Source: Deltaproteobacteria bacterium (GTDB taxonomy: Bacteria > Desulfobacterota > Binatia > Binatales > Binataceae). Taken from it: DNA of 35,988 nt. How positions within the stretch are numbered: the stretch's first letter is position 1; each line of letters starts with the position of its first letter. A model generated the notes under the pieces. The model was not told where the DNA came from. It saw nothing but the letters and a program-made list of their open reading frames with translations, and ran no database searches. The stretch spans positions 1 through 35,988 of the forward strand of contig JAFAHS010000227.1 in NCBI GenBank assembly GCA_019237115.1, given 5' to 3'. The position numbers and the translations under genes are program-made. Below are positions 33,035-35,988 of this stretch, one piece after another.

Positions 33035-33504
33035 AGGCTCCCTTCGAATCGGGGCAGGGCTAGCGTTGAGTTGGAACTCCCGGGACGTTCGGACAAATCG
33101 GACCTGTAGGATTCAATGGCCAGCCTTGTCCCGAACCAAAATCAAGGGCTTGTGGGCGAATGAAGCGAGACTTCCCGGGTTTGACGCCCACCGCGCAGAA
33201 GAAGACCTCGTCTGGACGACAAATGACCTCTTGGGTGCCTGGGCACCGATCGCGCGAGCGACCGGGCGCGCAAATTCAAACAGTTTCGAAGGAATATAGG
33301 ATTACAAAATGCAGGTTCCACGGAGGCCTCGCGTTGTGCGATAGGTCCAGGGGTGACTCGTAGCGCTGAATTCACCGGCCGGGAAGGATTGCAAAGCACC
33401 TGCGCATCCATGCCTCTGTCCGTGGTCGTGACTGATGCACAAAATCCAAAGAGTCCTCCACCGGAATCCTGACTCGGTAGACACGGCAGGTATAGAATCC
33501 GGTC
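33035..33504. other. Gap upstream of the FAD monooxygenase
   Basis: No gene supported. It holds GGATTACAAAATG at 33299-33311, a one-mismatch version of the dispersed-repeat core in the same orientation as the others. The monooxygenase promoter is expected at its right end. Confidence 0.4.
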
Positions 33505-35112
33505 ATGCCTGGCGATCTCGAAGTACCCGTTCTCATCATGGGCGGCGGGCCCGTCGGACTTGCCGCTTCGATTTTACTTTCACGATTCGGAATTCGATCG
33601 CTGCTTGCGGAGCGGCATCCCTCGACGACAAATCATCCGAAGGCGCGTGGTGTTCACGCTCGCACGATGGAACTGTTCCGGCAGTGGGGCGTCGAAGATG
33701 CGATTCGCAAGTATGAACTGCCGCAGAACCTGATCGGCTTCATCTGGGTCGATCGCCTCGACGGCGAGGAAATAGGGCGCGTTCCGTTGGGTGATATGCG
33801 GGACGGCGAAGTCAGCACGACCCGACGTTCGACCGTCTCGCAGGATGCGGTCGAAGAGCGGTTGCGCGATGCCGCAGAACAGAGCGACTTGGCCGAGGTG
33901 CGCTTTTCGACCGAGGCGCTGATTGAAGGTCATGGACACGGCGGAGTGACTGTGCGCCTGCGCGATGGAAACGGTGGCGAGCAAACGGCGCGCGCCGGCT
34001 ATGTGATTGCCTGCGACGGCGCATCGAGTCCCACTCGCACCGGGCTCGGGATCGCAATGAACGGTCCCGATGCGATGGGGCGTTCAATCAACATTTACTT
34101 TCGCGCCGATCTTTCCCGGTGGGTTGCGCGGCGTCCCTGCGTGGGCTTCTTCTTCTCCAACCCTGCGCTGGTAGGATCGAGCCTGCTATGCGTCAACGGA
34201 ACAGACCGTTGGATATCGATTAACCGCGCGCAGCCCGTCGAGGAATTTTCAGCGGAGCGATGTGTTCGACTGATTCGCGATCTTGTGGGCGCCGACGACC
34301 TGCCGGTCGAAATAATCAATACCGCCTACTGGACCATGACGGCCCAGGTTGCACAGCATTACCGTAGCGGCCGGATCTTTTTCGCGGGCGACGCTGCGCA
34401 TCGTTTCCCGCCCACCGGCGGTTTTGGGATGAACACCGGAATCCAGGACATTCACAACCTGATATGGAAGATCGCGTTCGTTCTGAATGGCGGTGCGGAT
34501 GCTTCGTTGCTCGGCAGCTATGAGGCCGAGCGCAAACCGGTCGCCCAATCGAACACCGACTTCAGCGTGGTCAATGCCGTTCGGCTCGGAGCGATGTACC
34601 AGGCGGTGCGCGACGGCGATCGCGAAGCCATGACGAGGTTGATCGAAGATCAGCGCAAGCATCTTGCCCACCTGGGTCAGGAATTCGGCTTTCATTACGA
34701 GTCCGATGCGATAATTTCGGACGGTACTCCGGCTCCTGAATTCTCACCGTATGAATACGTTCCGACCGGACGGCCGGGTCATCGCGCGCCTCATCTGTGG
34801 CTGGAGAGTGGCGCCGAGCGTGTCTCCGCGCTCGATTTGTTCGATCGCACTTTTACCCTCTTGACCACGCCCGCAGGCGACGTATGGCGAGCCGAAGCTG
34901 CCACTCTCAGAAACGCGCTGCGATGCTTTACGATCGGGCGCGATGCCGAGTTGCGAGATTGGCAAGACAAATTTCTCGAACTTTATGGTATCGACGATGA
35001 CGGCGCGGTGCTGGTTCGCCCCGATGGGTTCGTGGCATGGCGCCAAAAGAACGGCGCCGGCGCGCAACCGGGCAAAATCAAACAAGTCTTGCGTAGCGTG
35101 CTTACCGATTGA
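33505..35112 (+). CDS. Class A FAD-dependent aromatic monooxygenase (phenol hydroxylase/TfdB-like)
   Basis: A 535-residue flavoprotein hydroxylase of the FAD_binding_3 family. The ADP-binding loop is MGGGPVGLA at 12-20 with Glu36 closing the fold, ARGVHARTMELFRQWG at 47-62 is the FAD-contact arginine region, DGASSPTR at 171-178 is the DG motif that binds FAD and NAD(P)H, and FFAGDAAHRFPPTGGFGMN at 292-310 is the GD motif with the HxFPP typical of phenol hydroxylase/TfdB relatives. A thioredoxin-like C-terminal domain (from about 430) is also usual for this group. Reaction: NAD(P)H- and O2-dependent hydroxylation of an aromatic ring, such as a phenol or polyketide. The ribosome-binding site is weak. 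No ring-cleavage dioxygenase is in the window; the SDR/amidohydrolase blocks may act downstream. Confidence 0.92.
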   Translation: MPGDLEVPVLIMGGGPVGLAASILLSRFGIRSLLAERHPSTTNHPKARGVHARTMELFRQWGVEDAIRKYELPQNLIGFIWVDRLDGEEIGRVPLGDMRDGEVSTTRRSTVSQDAVEERLRDAAEQSDLAEVRFSTEALIEGHGHGGVTVRLRDGNGGEQTARAGYVIACDGASSPTRTGLGIAMNGPDAMGRSINIYFRADLSRWVARRPCVGFFFSNPALVGSSLLCVNGTDRWISINRAQPVEEFSAERCVRLIRDLVGADDLPVEIINTAYWTMTAQVAQHYRSGRIFFAGDAAHRFPPTGGFGMNTGIQDIHNLIWKIAFVLNGGADASLLGSYEAERKPVAQSNTDFSVVNAVRLGAMYQAVRDGDREAMTRLIEDQRKHLAHLGQEFGFHYESDAIISDGTPAPEFSPYEYVPTGRPGHRAPHLWLESGAERVSALDLFDRTFTLLTTPAGDVWRAEAATLRNALRCFTIGRDAELRDWQDKFLELYGIDDDGAVLVRPDGFVAWRQKNGAGAQPGKIKQVLRSVLTD

Positions 35113-35160
35113 AAGGACACAGGCTAGCAAGCCTCACCTTCCGCGCGGTCACCTGCGCCA

Positions 35161-35531
35161 TCAGCCCCAATACGCACCTTTGAAATTATCCTTGTTGTAT
35201 AGATCGCCGCCGCACAGACCACGTTTCTCAACGTCGAACGTCTGTGCGTCCAAGCTTTTCATCAATGAAGTACCACGCGATGAAACGGGCACCCCAATTG
35301 CCGCAGTGAACCCCCAACGTCCGCTCACGGTTGGGCGGCCGGGAGAAGGGCAGAACGTTCCCCGAGTCTCATATCGAAGCGCGGAAACTGAACGTCGCTC
35401 GGCTTGAAGCTTCTGCGGAGATCGTCCTTCCACTGGCTGGCGGCATCGGCGGCCTGGTCCTCGCCGCGGATATGATGAATCTGTGCGGGACTCAGCTTGA
35501 GCTTGCTGAGCATCGTGCGATTCACGCTCAA
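35161..35531 (-). pseudogene. Frameshifted relative of the GLCGG micro-protein
   Basis: Two minus-strand frames overlap. The first (35325-35531; TTG, GTG or ATG start, AGG six bases before the GTG) reads SKLKLSPAQIHHIRGEDQAA, DAASQWKDDLRRSFKPSDVQ, FPRFDMRLGERSALLPAA. The second, one frame over, continues SGRWGFTAAIGVPVSSRG, then SLDAQTFDVEKRGLCGGDLY, NKDNFKGAYWG to 35161. The second half aligns with the micro-protein at 19596 across AI..P.SS and DA.T.DV...GLCGG....KD.FK, so this frame is coding upstream of the conserved core too, which implies a frameshift near 35325-35340. Alternatively the two frames are separate small genes, the second starting at the ATG at 35260-35262. Family unknown. 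Confidence 0.5.
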
Positions 35532-35568
35532 CCTGTATGAGGAGTTTTCCGGCAGAATAAGAGGGCTG

Positions 35569-35988
35569 CTAGCCGAGCGGTCTGCGACTAATGCCCAGAG
35601 TGGAGATACGCGACGCCAGGGTCGAAGACTTCATCCCGAGTAATTCCGCCGCCCCGCCAGGCCTGGAGACTTTTCCGTTACTCCGCTTCAAGGCGTTTAT
35701 TATGGCCTCCCGTTCCTGGCGCTTTAATTCTTCCCGCGTCGGGAGCGGGGTTTTCGCTATCGGCGTCTCTTGCCCGTCGGTAGGGTCGCTCTTGCGCGCA
35801 GCGGGGAGATCGAAGGTCAGCGGTCCTTCGCTCCAGAGAATCACGGCGCGCTCGATGGCGTTTTGCAGCTCGCGCACATTGCCGGGCCAATCATAAGCGA
35901 CCAGTTGCTCTAGCGCTTGCTTGCTGACTTGCGGTTCAGGGCGACTCATCCGACGCGCACTGTGAAGGATGAAATGGGCCACCAGCGG
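35569..35988 (-). CDS. Sigma-54-dependent transcriptional activator, C-terminal part (cut by window edge)
   Basis: The 139 codons inside the window form the C-terminal end of an NtrC/FhlA-type activator; the gene runs off the right edge and the frame is open to the last base. The lid of the AAA+ domain is visible (VAHFILHSARRM, QALEQLVAYDWPGNVRELQN, AIERAVIL), where WPGNVREL is the sensor II motif of sigma-54 activators. After a charged linker the Fis-type helix-turn-helix follows (REAIINALKRSNGKVSRPGG, AAELLGMKSSTLASRISTLG). These proteins use ATP to open sigma-54 promoters; the signal-sensing domain lies outside the window. It is upstream of the GLCGG-type small gene on the same strand. Confidence 0.92.
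   Translation of the reverse strand, partial: PLVAHFILHSARRMSRPEPQVSKQALEQLVAYDWPGNVRELQNAIERAVILWSEGPLTFDLPAARKSDPTDGQETPIAKTPLPTREELKRQEREAIINALKRSNGKVSRPGGAAELLGMKSSTLASRISTLGISRRPLG

Noticed and set aside
33003..33299. 98-codon plus-strand frame after the beta-propeller gene
   Set aside because: It overlaps the end of the real gene and shows no protein-like features.

Overview
The window looks like chromosomal DNA of an uncultured, moderately GC-rich soil or groundwater bacterium. Two LLM-class flavin/F420 oxidoreductases, two ACMSD-like amidohydrolases, several SDRs, an FMN reductase, a class A FAD monooxygenase and a zinc-ribbon/cyclase/ATPase regulator together recall Binatota, Rokubacteria or related deltaproteobacterial lineages. 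This placement is inferred from gene content only. Coding density is low for a bacterium: long intergenic stretches carry short repeats, hairpins and decayed genes. No tRNA, rRNA or CRISPR array was recognised.

Layout. 1-5548: catabolic block, with a class V aminotransferase (cut by the left edge), an SDR and an amidohydrolase on the minus strand, then an SDR remnant, an intact SDR and an LLM oxidoreductase on the plus strand. 5903-7873: a class I methyltransferase and a Fic AMP-transferase. 8618-11885: a compact accessory cluster. A GIY-YIG-like protein and a pentapeptide-repeat protein (minus) diverge from an excisionase-HTH/EIIA fusion, a PWWP/Tudor-like small protein, a C2H2-like zinc-finger protein and a CBS-pair protein (plus), with a phased direct repeat between the two arms. 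11886-16400: a 1-kb gene-poor gap, a 1091-residue zinc-ribbon/adenylate cyclase/ATPase/TPR-like protein and a broken excisionase-type HTH gene. 16661-19235: two divergent paralogous secreted GHSQG hydrolases.

19596-24059: accessory region with a tiny GLCGG protein, an unknown long protein with an internal frame switch, and a conflict-type module of a trypsin-like protease, a Trypco1-like protein and a translationally coupled third gene that stops after 23 codons. 24325-28741: second catabolic block (LLM oxidoreductase, amidohydrolase, FMN reductase) and a TfoX-N protein. 29167-31330: small alanine-rich protein, then an IS110-family element whose transposase is frameshifted; its upstream non-coding end is bracketed by a 13-bp inverted repeat and may encode a bridge RNA. 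31920-35988: exported beta-propeller protein (frameshift in the signal peptide), FAD monooxygenase, a frameshifted relative of the GLCGG protein, and the C-terminus of a sigma-54 activator.

The two catabolic blocks and the monooxygenase probably serve oxidative breakdown of cyclic or aromatic compounds: oxygenase or F420/flavin step, SDR dehydrogenation, ACMSD-like decarboxylation or hydrolysis, with FMN reductase supplying reduced flavin. The most interesting material lies between the blocks: the protease/Trypco1 module with a lost third gene, the HTH-EIIA/PWWP-like cluster, the paired GLCGG micro-proteins, and a dispersed GATAACAAA-centred repeat that occurs seven times, always between genes and always in the same orientation.
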